Assembly: GCA_964620215.1 (NCBI GenBank)
Contig: CAZUJE010000013.1
Span: 1-33,833 of the forward strand
From: JAUSIF01 sp964620215
Lineage (GTDB): Bacteria > Pseudomonadota > Alphaproteobacteria > Rhizobiales > Xanthobacteraceae
DNA: 33,833 nucleotides
Reading direction: 5' to 3'
Within the stretch, counting starts at the first letter, position 1, and each line of letters starts with the position of its first letter. The translations under genes and the position numbers were made by a program. Under the pieces are notes generated by a model. That model was given only the letters and a program-made list of their open reading frames with translations, was not told the DNA's origin and did not search any database. Of this stretch, positions 25,198 to 32,063 are shown piece after piece.

Positions 25198-27021
25198 ATG
25201 GTTTTTTTGGACTTCCTGATGGCCGGCCTTGTGGTCGGCGGCATCTACGCGCTGATCGCGATCGGCCTCAATCTGCAATACGGCGTCGCGCGCGTACTCA
25301 ATCTTGCTTATGGCGAATTCCTGATGCTCGCGGGCTATGCCGCGTTCTGGGGATTTTCGCTGCTTGATCTCTCGCCGCTGGTGACTTTATTCGCCGCCGT
25401 GCCAGCCGCCTTTGTCGGCAGCCTGCTGCTGTTCAATTACGTCCTGTATCCGTTGCTTTCGCGCACGCGCAATCCCGGCAAGCGCGAGGTGGATTCGCTG
25501 CTGTCCACTTTCGGCTTGCTGTTCGTGTTGCAGGGCGTGGCACTTGTGCTCTGGGGCGGCACCGACCGGGCTTATTCATTCTTGTCGATGCCGGTGACCG
25601 TCATCGGCGTCGGCATGACCGCGAACCGGCTGCTCACACTGGTGGCGGCACTTGTACTCGCCATCGGTGTTTATCTGGCGCTGCGCTTCTCCAAGACCGG
25701 CCGCGCGCTGCGCTCCATCGCCAGCAACCCGGCGGCTTCGCCGCTCGTCGGCATCGACGTGAAACGATACAGCGCGATTGCCTTTGCATCGGGTGGCGCG
25801 CTCGCCGCCGTCGCGGGGCTGCTGCTCTCCACCTTCGTCGCGGTGAATCCGACGCTCGGCGGCGCTTACACGATGAAGGCGCTGATCGTCGTCACCATGG
25901 GCGGCATCGGCCATGTGCTTGGCGGCCTCGTCGCCGCTTTCATGCTCGGGCTCGCGGAAACTTTCGGCGCGCTGCTGCTCAGCCCCGGCCTCATTACCGC
26001 GATCAACTTCGCGCTGTTTTCGATCGTGCTGCTCTGGAAGCCGCAAGGATTGTTCGGTGCAAGCGCGGCCTCGGGCAGCGGCGGAGGCAGTTTCACGTTC
26101 CCGAAGGAGCTGTTCGCACTGGTGGGCCTCGCGGTGCTCATCGCGGCCCCGCGCTACATCGAAGCCTACTGGCTATCACTACTCATCAACATTCTGATGT
26201 ACACGGCACTTGCGACTGGTTGGGCATTTTTCTCCGGGCCGACGCGCTACATATCACTCGCCGCTTCCGCCTTCTTCGGCCTTGGCGCTTACACCATCGC
26301 GGTGCTTGGCGAAGAAATCGGTTACCTGCAATCGCTCGCGGTCGCGGGCGGTGTCGGCATCGTGCTGTCGTTCTTTATCGGCCTCGCGACGCTTCGCCTC
26401 AAGGACATGTATTTCGTGATCTTCACGTTTGGCCTGGCCGCGCTGATCCGCGAGGTCGTCACCTGGTACGAATTCAGCATCGCACAAAAAGCCGGACGCC
26501 ATGTGTTTCTGAGCGTCACCAACGAGCAGATTTACTACCAGCTGCTCGCCCTCTGCGCCTTCATCTTCATCGTCTGGATCATCCGTGACCGCTCGCGCAT
26601 GGGTTTCGCGCTGAAGACGCTGGGTGCGGATGAAACCGTCGCGCGCCAGATCGGAATCAATACCACCGCGCTGAAGCTCGGCACGTTCGTGGTCAGCTCG
26701 CTCGTCATGACGCTCGCGGGCGCAATCCTGGCGCCGCGCTGGAGCTACATGGACACCACCATCGCGTTCAATCCGAATATCTCGTTTCTGACGGTGATCA
26801 TGGCGCTCCTGGGCGGCGCCACCTCGGTGTGGGGACCGATCCTTGGCGTGATCCCGCTGGTACTGATCTCGGATTTCCTGTCGGTGACGGTGCCAAGCTA
26901 TTTCAGCATCGTGCTCGGCCTCTGCTTCCTCGGCATCGTGTTCTTCATTCCGGACGGCATTCTCGGGTTGGTGCAGGAACGCTGGCGAAAATGGAAAAGC
27001 CGCGGGAGTGAACAGCCATGA
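25198..27021 (+). CDS. Fused LivH-LivM permease of a branched-chain amino acid-type ABC importer
   Basis: A 607-residue inner-membrane protein joining the LivH-type (about 1-290) and LivM-type (about 300-607) permeases. The LivH half has LMAGLVVGGIYALIAIGLNL (7-26), the conserved YGVARVLNLAYGEFLML, and the coupling region LRSIASNPAASPLVGIDVKR. The linker near 290-300 is Gly/Ser-rich (ASGSGGGS). The LivM half has RYISLAASAFFGLGAYTIAV, TLRLKDMYFVIFTFGLAALI and the coupling loop FALKTLGADETVARQIGINT, ending with GLVQERWRKWKSRG. Each half keeps its own coupling helix, so one chain may serve as the whole channel. The stop overlaps the start of the first ATPase gene (ATGA). The ribosome-binding site is weak. 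Confidence 0.94.
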   Translation: MVFLDFLMAGLVVGGIYALIAIGLNLQYGVARVLNLAYGEFLMLAGYAAFWGFSLLDLSPLVTLFAAVPAAFVGSLLLFNYVLYPLLSRTRNPGKREVDSLLSTFGLLFVLQGVALVLWGGTDRAYSFLSMPVTVIGVGMTANRLLTLVAALVLAIGVYLALRFSKTGRALRSIASNPAASPLVGIDVKRYSAIAFASGGALAAVAGLLLSTFVAVNPTLGGAYTMKALIVVTMGGIGHVLGGLVAAFMLGLAETFGALLLSPGLITAINFALFSIVLLWKPQGLFGASAASGSGGGSFTFPKELFALVGLAVLIAAPRYIEAYWLSLLINILMYTALATGWAFFSGPTRYISLAASAFFGLGAYTIAVLGEEIGYLQSLAVAGGVGIVLSFFIGLATLRLKDMYFVIFTFGLAALIREVVTWYEFSIAQKAGRHVFLSVTNEQIYYQLLALCAFIFIVWIIRDRSRMGFALKTLGADETVARQIGINTTALKLGTFVVSSLVMTLAGAILAPRWSYMDTTIAFNPNISFLTVIMALLGGATSVWGPILGVIPLVLISDFLSVTVPSYFSIVLGLCFLGIVFFIPDGILGLVQERWRKWKSRGSEQP

Positions 27022-27749
27022 GCCGCGATGCGCTGCTTGAAGTTTCCAACGTCACGCGCCGTTTCGGCGGTCTCGTCGCCGTGGACAATGTTTCGTTCAG
27101 TATCCAGCGCGGCGAGATCATCGGCCTCATCGGCCCGAACGGCTCCGGCAAGACCACGCTGCTCAATGTGATTTCCGGCAGGCTGGCGCCTTCATCTGGC
27201 GAAATCCGGAAAGACGGCAGGAAAATTTCCGGCAAGAACCCGGAGCAGATCTGTCGTGCCGGGATCGCCGGCACCTTCCAGCTTGTGCGCGTGCCGGATG
27301 CTTTGTCCGCGCTCGACAACGTCGCGGTCGCCGCCATGTATGGCAAACGCCGTCTCGGCATCGGCGCCGCCCGCGGCGAGGCGGAGCGTCTCCTGGACCG
27401 CGTCCAGTTCCAGGCCAGCCGCGATGCCTATGTGGATCAGCTCACTTATTTCGACCAGAAACGCATCGAACTTGCGCGGGCACTTGCCTGCGCGCCTGAT
27501 CTGCTCCTGCTCGATGAATGGCTCGCAGGCCTGAACCCAAGCGAGCTTGAGCATGGAATCACGCTGGTGAAATCGCTGCACGAGGAAGGTTTGACCGTCG
27601 TGCTCGTTGAGCATGTGATGCACGCGATCCGCTCGCTCTGCGAGCGCGTGATCGTGCTGAATGCGGGCCGCGTGATCGCCTCCGGCCATCCGGAGGACGC
27701 GCTCGCCAATCGCGAAGTCATCCGCGTGTATGTCGGAGAAGACGCATGA
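27018..27749 (+). CDS. ABC ATPase, LivG type, with altered signature motif
   Basis: A 243-residue cytoplasmic ATPase powering the fused permease. Walker A GPNGSGKT is intact (39-46), as are the Q-loop (TFQLVR, Gln88) and Walker B acid and Glu (LLLLDE, 162-167). The ABC signature, however, reads LTYFDQKR (142-149) where LSGGQ or LSYGQQ is usual, so the key Gly is Phe. Trp168 replaces the Pro after the catalytic Glu (DEWLAGLNP). The switch His is present in VLVEHVMHAI. Similar departures may mark a subfamily of these ATPases. The gene overlaps its neighbours by 4 bp on both sides (ATGA), so the operon is tightly coupled. Confidence 0.93.
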   Translation: MSRDALLEVSNVTRRFGGLVAVDNVSFSIQRGEIIGLIGPNGSGKTTLLNVISGRLAPSSGEIRKDGRKISGKNPEQICRAGIAGTFQLVRVPDALSALDNVAVAAMYGKRRLGIGAARGEAERLLDRVQFQASRDAYVDQLTYFDQKRIELARALACAPDLLLLDEWLAGLNPSELEHGITLVKSLHEEGLTVVLVEHVMHAIRSLCERVIVLNAGRVIASGHPEDALANREVIRVYVGEDA

Positions 27750-28483
27750 TTGAGGCAACCGATCTCTCCGTCGTTTACGGCCGCCATGTCGCGCTGGAAA
27801 ATCTTTCGCTCAAGATCGAGCGGGGGACTTTGACAGTCGTGCTCGGCTCCAATGGCGCGGGCAAAACCACACTGGTGAACGCGCTGTCGGGCATGGTGCA
27901 GCTTGCCAACGGCTCGATCAAGCTCGATGGCCGCGATATTACAAATGAACCCCCGCATCGCCGCGTACAGCTTCGCCTTGCGACGGTCCCGCAGGGACGC
28001 GGCCTGTTCCCCGATATGTCGGTCGAGGACAATCTGGCGCTCGGCGGTTTCGTATCCGACGACAAGGAAGAATTGCAACAGCGGCTGGAATCCATCTTCC
28101 GCGTATTCCCGCGCCTCAATGAACGCCGGAAACAGGCGGCGATGACCATGAGCGGCGGCGAGCAGCAAATGCTCGCGATTGGCCGGGCACTCATGTCCGC
28201 GCCCGCCTATCTGCTACTAGACGAGCCTTCGCTCGGCCTGTCACCGGTGCTGACGATTGAACTGTTCAAGACCATCCGCAAGATCGCCGACCGCGGCGTC
28301 GGCGTGCTGCTGGTGGAGCAGAACGCGCTGCAATCATTGAAGATCGCCGAGCACGCGATCCTCGTGGAAATCGGACGCATGGTGGACAAGGGTCCGGCCG
28401 CCGGCCTGCGCTACGATCCGGCCGTGATCGACGCCTATCTCGGCGGCAGCAAGACAAAATTGCTTTCGCCGCCGCGCGACTGA
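27746..28483 (+). CDS. ABC ATPase, LivF type
   Basis: A 245-residue ATPase, the second nucleotide-binding subunit of the importer. All motifs are canonical: Walker A GSNGAGKT (32-39), TVPQGRGLFPDMSVEDNLALG around the Q-loop, signature MSGGEQQ, Walker B YLLLDEPSLGLSP and the switch residue in LLVEQN. The AHxxVE-type end is represented by LGGSKTKLLSPP. It pairs with the LivG-type subunit, whose signature is degenerate, so the two ATP sites would be unequal. Its stop is 10 bp from the stop of the convergent TRAP large permease gene, with no terminator visible between them. Confidence 0.94.
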   Translation: MIEATDLSVVYGRHVALENLSLKIERGTLTVVLGSNGAGKTTLVNALSGMVQLANGSIKLDGRDITNEPPHRRVQLRLATVPQGRGLFPDMSVEDNLALGGFVSDDKEELQQRLESIFRVFPRLNERRKQAAMTMSGGEQQMLAIGRALMSAPAYLLLDEPSLGLSPVLTIELFKTIRKIADRGVGVLLVEQNALQSLKIAEHAILVEIGRMVDKGPAAGLRYDPAVIDAYLGGSKTKLLSPPRD

Positions 28484-28493
28484 GCCGAAGCCG

Positions 28494-29801
28494 CTATTTC
28501 ATCTGTGCGGGCAGGAACAGCGACAGCCAGGGGAAGGCGACCAATAACGCCAGCCGCACCAAGTCCATCAGAATGAAAGGCGTGACGCCGCGGTAAATCG
28601 CCATCAGCGATACGTCGCGTGCGAGCGAATTGATGACGAACACGTTCATGCCGATTGGCGGCATGATCATGCCGAGGCACACCACCATTACAATAATCAC
28701 CCCGAACCAGATCGGGTCGAAGCCGAGCTGCGTCACCACCGGAAAGATGATCGGCACGGTGAGCAGCACCATCGCCAGTTCATCCATCACCGCGCCCAGC
28801 AGGATATACATCAGGATGATGAGCCCCAGGATGCCGTAAGGTCCGATCGGCAAGCTCAGCAGTAAGCTGCTGAAATTCTGCGCCGCCTGCGTGATGACGA
28901 GGAAATATCCGAACAGGAATGCACCGATCACAATGGTGAAAATCGCCGCCGTGGTGCGAATGCTGTTCACGAGGCAATCCATCGTGTTTTTCACGCCAAG
29001 CCGCCCGCGCGCAAGACCAATGAGGAACGCGCCGCCGGCTCCCATGCCCCCGGCTTCCGTCGCCGTAAACAGCCCGCCATACATTCCGCCCATGCAGAAC
29101 ACGAACAACAACACTGTCGCCCAGATGTCGCGCAGCGATTCCAGTTTCTCAGGCCAGCTCGCGCGCTTTCCGCCGGGCGGCAGCAATTCGGGCCGGACCA
29201 CGGCTATGATCTGCACGACAATGATGTACATGAACGCGCCGAGAATGCCGGGAATGACGCCCGCGATGAGCAGCTTCGATACATCGGTCTCTGTCAGCAC
29301 GCCGTAGAGCACGAACATCACCGAGGGCGGGATCATGATGCCGAGCGTGCCGCCCGCCGCAACGAGACCTGCCGCAAAACCCGGCTGGTAGCCGGCGCGG
29401 CGCATTTCCGGCAACGCTACCTGGGTCATGGTCGCCGCGGTCGCCACCGACGAGCCGTTAATCGCGGCGAAGCCCGCACACGCGGTGATAGTGGCCATCG
29501 CCAGCCCCCCTCGCCGGTGTCTGAGCCAGGTGTTGCTCGCATGAAAGAGCTCGCGGCTCATCCCCGCAGCTGTCGCGAAGGCGCCCATCAGAATGAACAT
29601 CGGGATCACCGCCAGATCCCAGTCGGTTACCTGCCGCAGCGGCGATTGGGCGAGCAGATTGAGCGCCGGATTGAGCGACGTGAGCATGGCGAAGCCGCCG
29701 ACGCCGACAATGCCCATGGCGATGCCGATCGGTACACGCAGCATCATCAGCCCGAACAGGACCACGAAGCCGCCAATGCCGATGAGTTCGCTTCGGCTCA
29801 T
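28494..29801 (-). CDS. TRAP transporter large permease (DctM type)
   Basis: A 435-residue inner-membrane protein with about 12 helices, the ion-coupled translocation subunit of a TRAP importer. Family marks are GLMMLRVPIGIAMGIVGVGG near the N-terminus, RHRRGGLAMATITACAGFAAINGSS with the conserved ACAGFAAINGSS, MRRAGYQPGFAAGLVAAGGTLGIMIPPSV (the conserved TLGIMIPPS), and DELAMVLLTVPIIFPVVTQLG with MPPIGMNVFVIN. The end WLSLFLPAQMK is typical. It follows dctQ with a one-base gap, so it is translationally coupled as last gene of the leftward operon. It is convergent with the LivF-type gene. Confidence 0.95.
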   Translation of the reverse strand: MSRSELIGIGGFVVLFGLMMLRVPIGIAMGIVGVGGFAMLTSLNPALNLLAQSPLRQVTDWDLAVIPMFILMGAFATAAGMSRELFHASNTWLRHRRGGLAMATITACAGFAAINGSSVATAATMTQVALPEMRRAGYQPGFAAGLVAAGGTLGIMIPPSVMFVLYGVLTETDVSKLLIAGVIPGILGAFMYIIVVQIIAVVRPELLPPGGKRASWPEKLESLRDIWATVLLFVFCMGGMYGGLFTATEAGGMGAGGAFLIGLARGRLGVKNTMDCLVNSIRTTAAIFTIVIGAFLFGYFLVITQAAQNFSSLLLSLPIGPYGILGLIILMYILLGAVMDELAMVLLTVPIIFPVVTQLGFDPIWFGVIIVMVVCLGMIMPPIGMNVFVINSLARDVSLMAIYRGVTPFILMDLVRLALLVAFPWLSLFLPAQMK

Positions 29802-29802
29802 T

Positions 29803-30309
29803 TCACTCGACCGGCTGCATGGGCTTGTGTTCAGGCTCCTTGTAGCCGGTCAGCAACCGAAACAGCCGGATCATCACCAGAAGCGTAGCGAAGAAGATTC
29901 CGCACACCGCCACCATGTGAAAAGGCCAGATGCGGATACGCAGATCGAAAGTCTGCTCGCCGCTGCGGATGCCGCTGCCGACCTTGTGGTAAAGCATCCA
30001 GGAGAACACTGCGAGAAATCCGAGCATGACCAGCGTCGCGAATACATCCAGCCAGCGCCGTCCGTTCGGGCTGAGCCACTCCCAGAGAATGTCCACCTTG
30101 ATGTGATCGTTGCGGTAGCTCGTAGCCGCGATGCCCCAGAAGATGCAGACGCCGAGCATCAGCCGCGACAGGTCGTACCATTCGGGGATGGTGAAGCCGA
30201 GTGTACCGCGCAATGTGATCGACGAGAAAATCAGAATAGAGATGGCGGCGAGGAAAATCCCCGCCGCCTTCTCCGTCCAGTCGATTATGTGTTCGATCAG
30301 CCGGCCCAC
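29803..30309 (-). CDS. TRAP transporter small permease (DctQ type)
   Basis: A 168-residue membrane protein with four helices. The first is EKAAGIFLAAISILIFSSIT, then the amphipathic WYDLSRLMLGVCIFWGIAATSYRNDHIKVDIL block with the conserved R-x-D-HI-x-VD pattern, a third helix (WLDVFATLVMLGFLAVFSWM) and a fourth (MVAVCGIFFATLLVMIRLFR). It joins DctM to form the transport unit. The start is GTG 30309 with a GGGG-containing site. It lies 24 bp after the binding-protein gene. Unlike the other three importers in the window, there is no strong hairpin in this gap. Confidence 0.93.
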   Translation of the reverse strand: MGRLIEHIIDWTEKAAGIFLAAISILIFSSITLRGTLGFTIPEWYDLSRLMLGVCIFWGIAATSYRNDHIKVDILWEWLSPNGRRWLDVFATLVMLGFLAVFSWMLYHKVGSGIRSGEQTFDLRIRIWPFHMVAVCGIFFATLLVMIRLFRLLTGYKEPEHKPMQPVE

Positions 30310-30333
30310 TTCGAGCCCCTTTCCGGCTTCAGA

Positions 30334-31356
30334 TCAGTAAGCGGCGTTCTGTTTGGCAAGCTCCGCTTTCAGGCCAGCCAGCGCCTTGTCAGTGTCGATG
30401 CCGGCCTTTTTGGCGCCTTCCGCCCATTTCGCGGCGAGTGGTTCAGCTGCTTTTCTCCACTCGGCGAGCTGGGCATCGGTGATCTTGTAGACCTCGTGCC
30501 CTTCCGCCTTGCGGAGCTTGTCGCGGCCCGCGGCTTCATAGTCGGCCCAGGGTGCGGCAACCTTCAGCGCCCATTCCGGCGAGCAGTGATCGTCGATCAC
30601 CTTTTTCTGGCCCGCCGACATTTGGTCATAGACCGCCTTGTTCATCACCCACGCGAAAGTGGTCGCGTAGAGCGGCACATCCATGTGGAACTTGGTGACC
30701 TGGTCGATCTTGAACAGCAGGATCGAGCCCCACGGGAAAGTGATCGCGTCGGCGACGCCCTTCTCCAGCATTTCACGCGCCTCCGGCGCGCTGCCGAAAG
30801 CATTGGTAGCGCCAAGGCTCGTCATGAACGCCGCCATGGTCGCATGCGCTGGGCGAATCTTCATTCCCTTGATTTCCGACGGCGAGCTGACTTTCTTCTT
30901 CGAGTGCAAGGCACCCGGATCGTGGACAAAGGCGAGGCAGAATTTCACGTCCTTCATTTCCGCGGCCGCGAACTGGCGATACCATGTGTCGAGCGCCGCA
31001 GAGCCGCCCTTCGCATTCGTCATCAGGAACGGCAATTCGCCCGCCGCGATGACGGGAAAGCGGCCCGGCTGATAGCCGGGATTGATGTAGGTGACATCGG
31101 CGATGCCGTCGCGGGCCATGTCGTAATGGTCGGGCGCCTTGCCGAGTTGCTGCGCCGGGAAGACCTTGTATTTGATGGTGCCGTTCGAGGCTTTCTCGAT
31201 CGACGCGCCCCACTCTTCCATCGCCTTTTGCAGCGGATGCGCCGGCGGCACCCAGTGCGCCAGCTTCAGTTCAATGGTTTTATCCTGCGCGAATGCGGCA
31301 GGCGTAATCGCCAGCGCGATGGCTGCAAGCAATGCGGAAATTTTCACCGAGCGCAT
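30334..31356 (-). CDS. TRAP transporter solute-binding protein (DctP type)
   Basis: A 340-residue periplasmic receptor. The signal peptide is MRSVKISALLAAIALAITPA, with cleavage near AFAQ (21-24). Mature marks are ELKLAHWVPPAHPLQKAMEE, then MKIRPAHATMAAFMTSLGAT with the conserved Arg that binds the ligand carboxylate, and PEAREMLEKGVADAITFPWG. ATG 31356 is chosen over ATG 31362: the AGGGAGG site is only two bases from the latter but about eight from the former. It heads the operon dctP-dctQ-dctM. TRAP receptors bind organic acids, and the conserved Arg supports a carboxylate ligand. The adjacent iorA suggests an aryl or 2-oxo acid; that is inference. Confidence 0.94.
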   Translation of the reverse strand: MRSVKISALLAAIALAITPAAFAQDKTIELKLAHWVPPAHPLQKAMEEWGASIEKASNGTIKYKVFPAQQLGKAPDHYDMARDGIADVTYINPGYQPGRFPVIAAGELPFLMTNAKGGSAALDTWYRQFAAAEMKDVKFCLAFVHDPGALHSKKKVSSPSEIKGMKIRPAHATMAAFMTSLGATNAFGSAPEAREMLEKGVADAITFPWGSILLFKIDQVTKFHMDVPLYATTFAWVMNKAVYDQMSAGQKKVIDDHCSPEWALKVAAPWADYEAAGRDKLRKAEGHEVYKITDAQLAEWRKAAEPLAAKWAEGAKKAGIDTDKALAGLKAELAKQNAAY

Positions 31357-31450
31357 TCTCATTTCCTCCCTGATGATTGTTTTTTGTGCGGGTCTTCGCC
31401 CGCTGTTTTTTTCATTCAGCCCGAAGGCGGGCGGGTTGTAAAGTCAGATC

Positions 31451-31496
31451 GTTGGTATTAAAACCATCTCCACTGGAACGGTATTCCAACTACCAA
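31451..31496. promoter_or_regulatory. Nested inverted repeats between dctP and marR, candidate MarR operator
   Basis: Three overlapping symmetries are visible. TGGAA-CGGTA-TTCCA (31474-31488) is a perfect 15-bp palindromic site. TTGGTA (31452-31457) and TACCAA (31491-31496) flank it. TGGT (31453-31456) with ACCA (31463-31466) forms a third, and GGTATT occurs twice 26 bp apart. The position, in the divergent gap and just upstream of marR, fits an autoregulated MarR site controlling both directions. Confidence 0.5.
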
Positions 31497-31531
31497 AATC
31501 CAGTGCATTTTCAGTCTGTTAGGGGACTTCG

Positions 31532-32047
31532 ATGGCGTTGAGCAAGGCTCGCGCGGGCAAGCCAGCCGGAACCGACTTGCGGTTCCGGACGACCGCCAAC
31601 GCAACCGGCAATACGGACATCGATTACGGCCCGCTGGAAAACTGGGTCGGCTTTCACTTGCGTCTGGCCCAGACCGCGTCGTTTCAGGCGTTCACGCGCG
31701 AAGCGAAAGGCATGACGCTGCGGCCCGGACGCTTCGCGACGATGCTGCTGATCGGGCGTAACCCGGGCATCAGCCAGACCGCGCTCTCGCGGGCGAACTC
31801 GCGCGACAAGTCCACGCTCTCCCCGGTGCTTGACGATCTTGAGCGGCGCAAACTCATCCGCCGCGTGCGCCCGAAGGACGATCGCCGTTCGTATCAGCTC
31901 GAACTGACACCCGCAGGCGAAGCGATGCTGAAGGAATTGACCGCCTGTGCGGAACGGCACGACCGCAATCTGGACCGCATCATCGGTCCGCGCGACAAGG
32001 CTACGTTTCTGAAAGTTCTGCGCAAGCTGATCGCGGAACTTTCCTGA
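31532..32047 (+). CDS. MarR-family transcriptional regulator
   Basis: A 171-residue winged-helix regulator. A basic, Ala-rich extension of about 30 residues precedes the core. Dimer helices are at about 33-62, the helix-turn-helix at about 78-105 (GISQTALSRANSRDKSTLSPVLDDLERR), and the wing has RVRPKDDRRSYQLELTPAG (111-129) with the family's DDRRS tip. C-terminal dimer helices end at LRKLIAELS. MarR proteins usually repress adjacent genes and release DNA on binding small aromatic or acidic ligands. It is divergent from the TRAP operon and 16 bp upstream of iorA, so it probably controls both. AGGGGA precedes the ATG. Confidence 0.94.
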   Translation: MALSKARAGKPAGTDLRFRTTANATGNTDIDYGPLENWVGFHLRLAQTASFQAFTREAKGMTLRPGRFATMLLIGRNPGISQTALSRANSRDKSTLSPVLDDLERRKLIRRVRPKDDRRSYQLELTPAGEAMLKELTACAERHDRNLDRIIGPRDKATFLKVLRKLIAELS

Positions 32048-32063
32048 GTGAAGGAGCAGCCCC

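Noticed and set aside
29593..31461. Very long plus-strand reading frame (about 620 codons) across the TRAP genes
   Set aside because: It runs antisense through three well-conserved genes (dctM, dctQ, dctP). Its product is Arg/His-rich with no recognisable domain and no operon logic.
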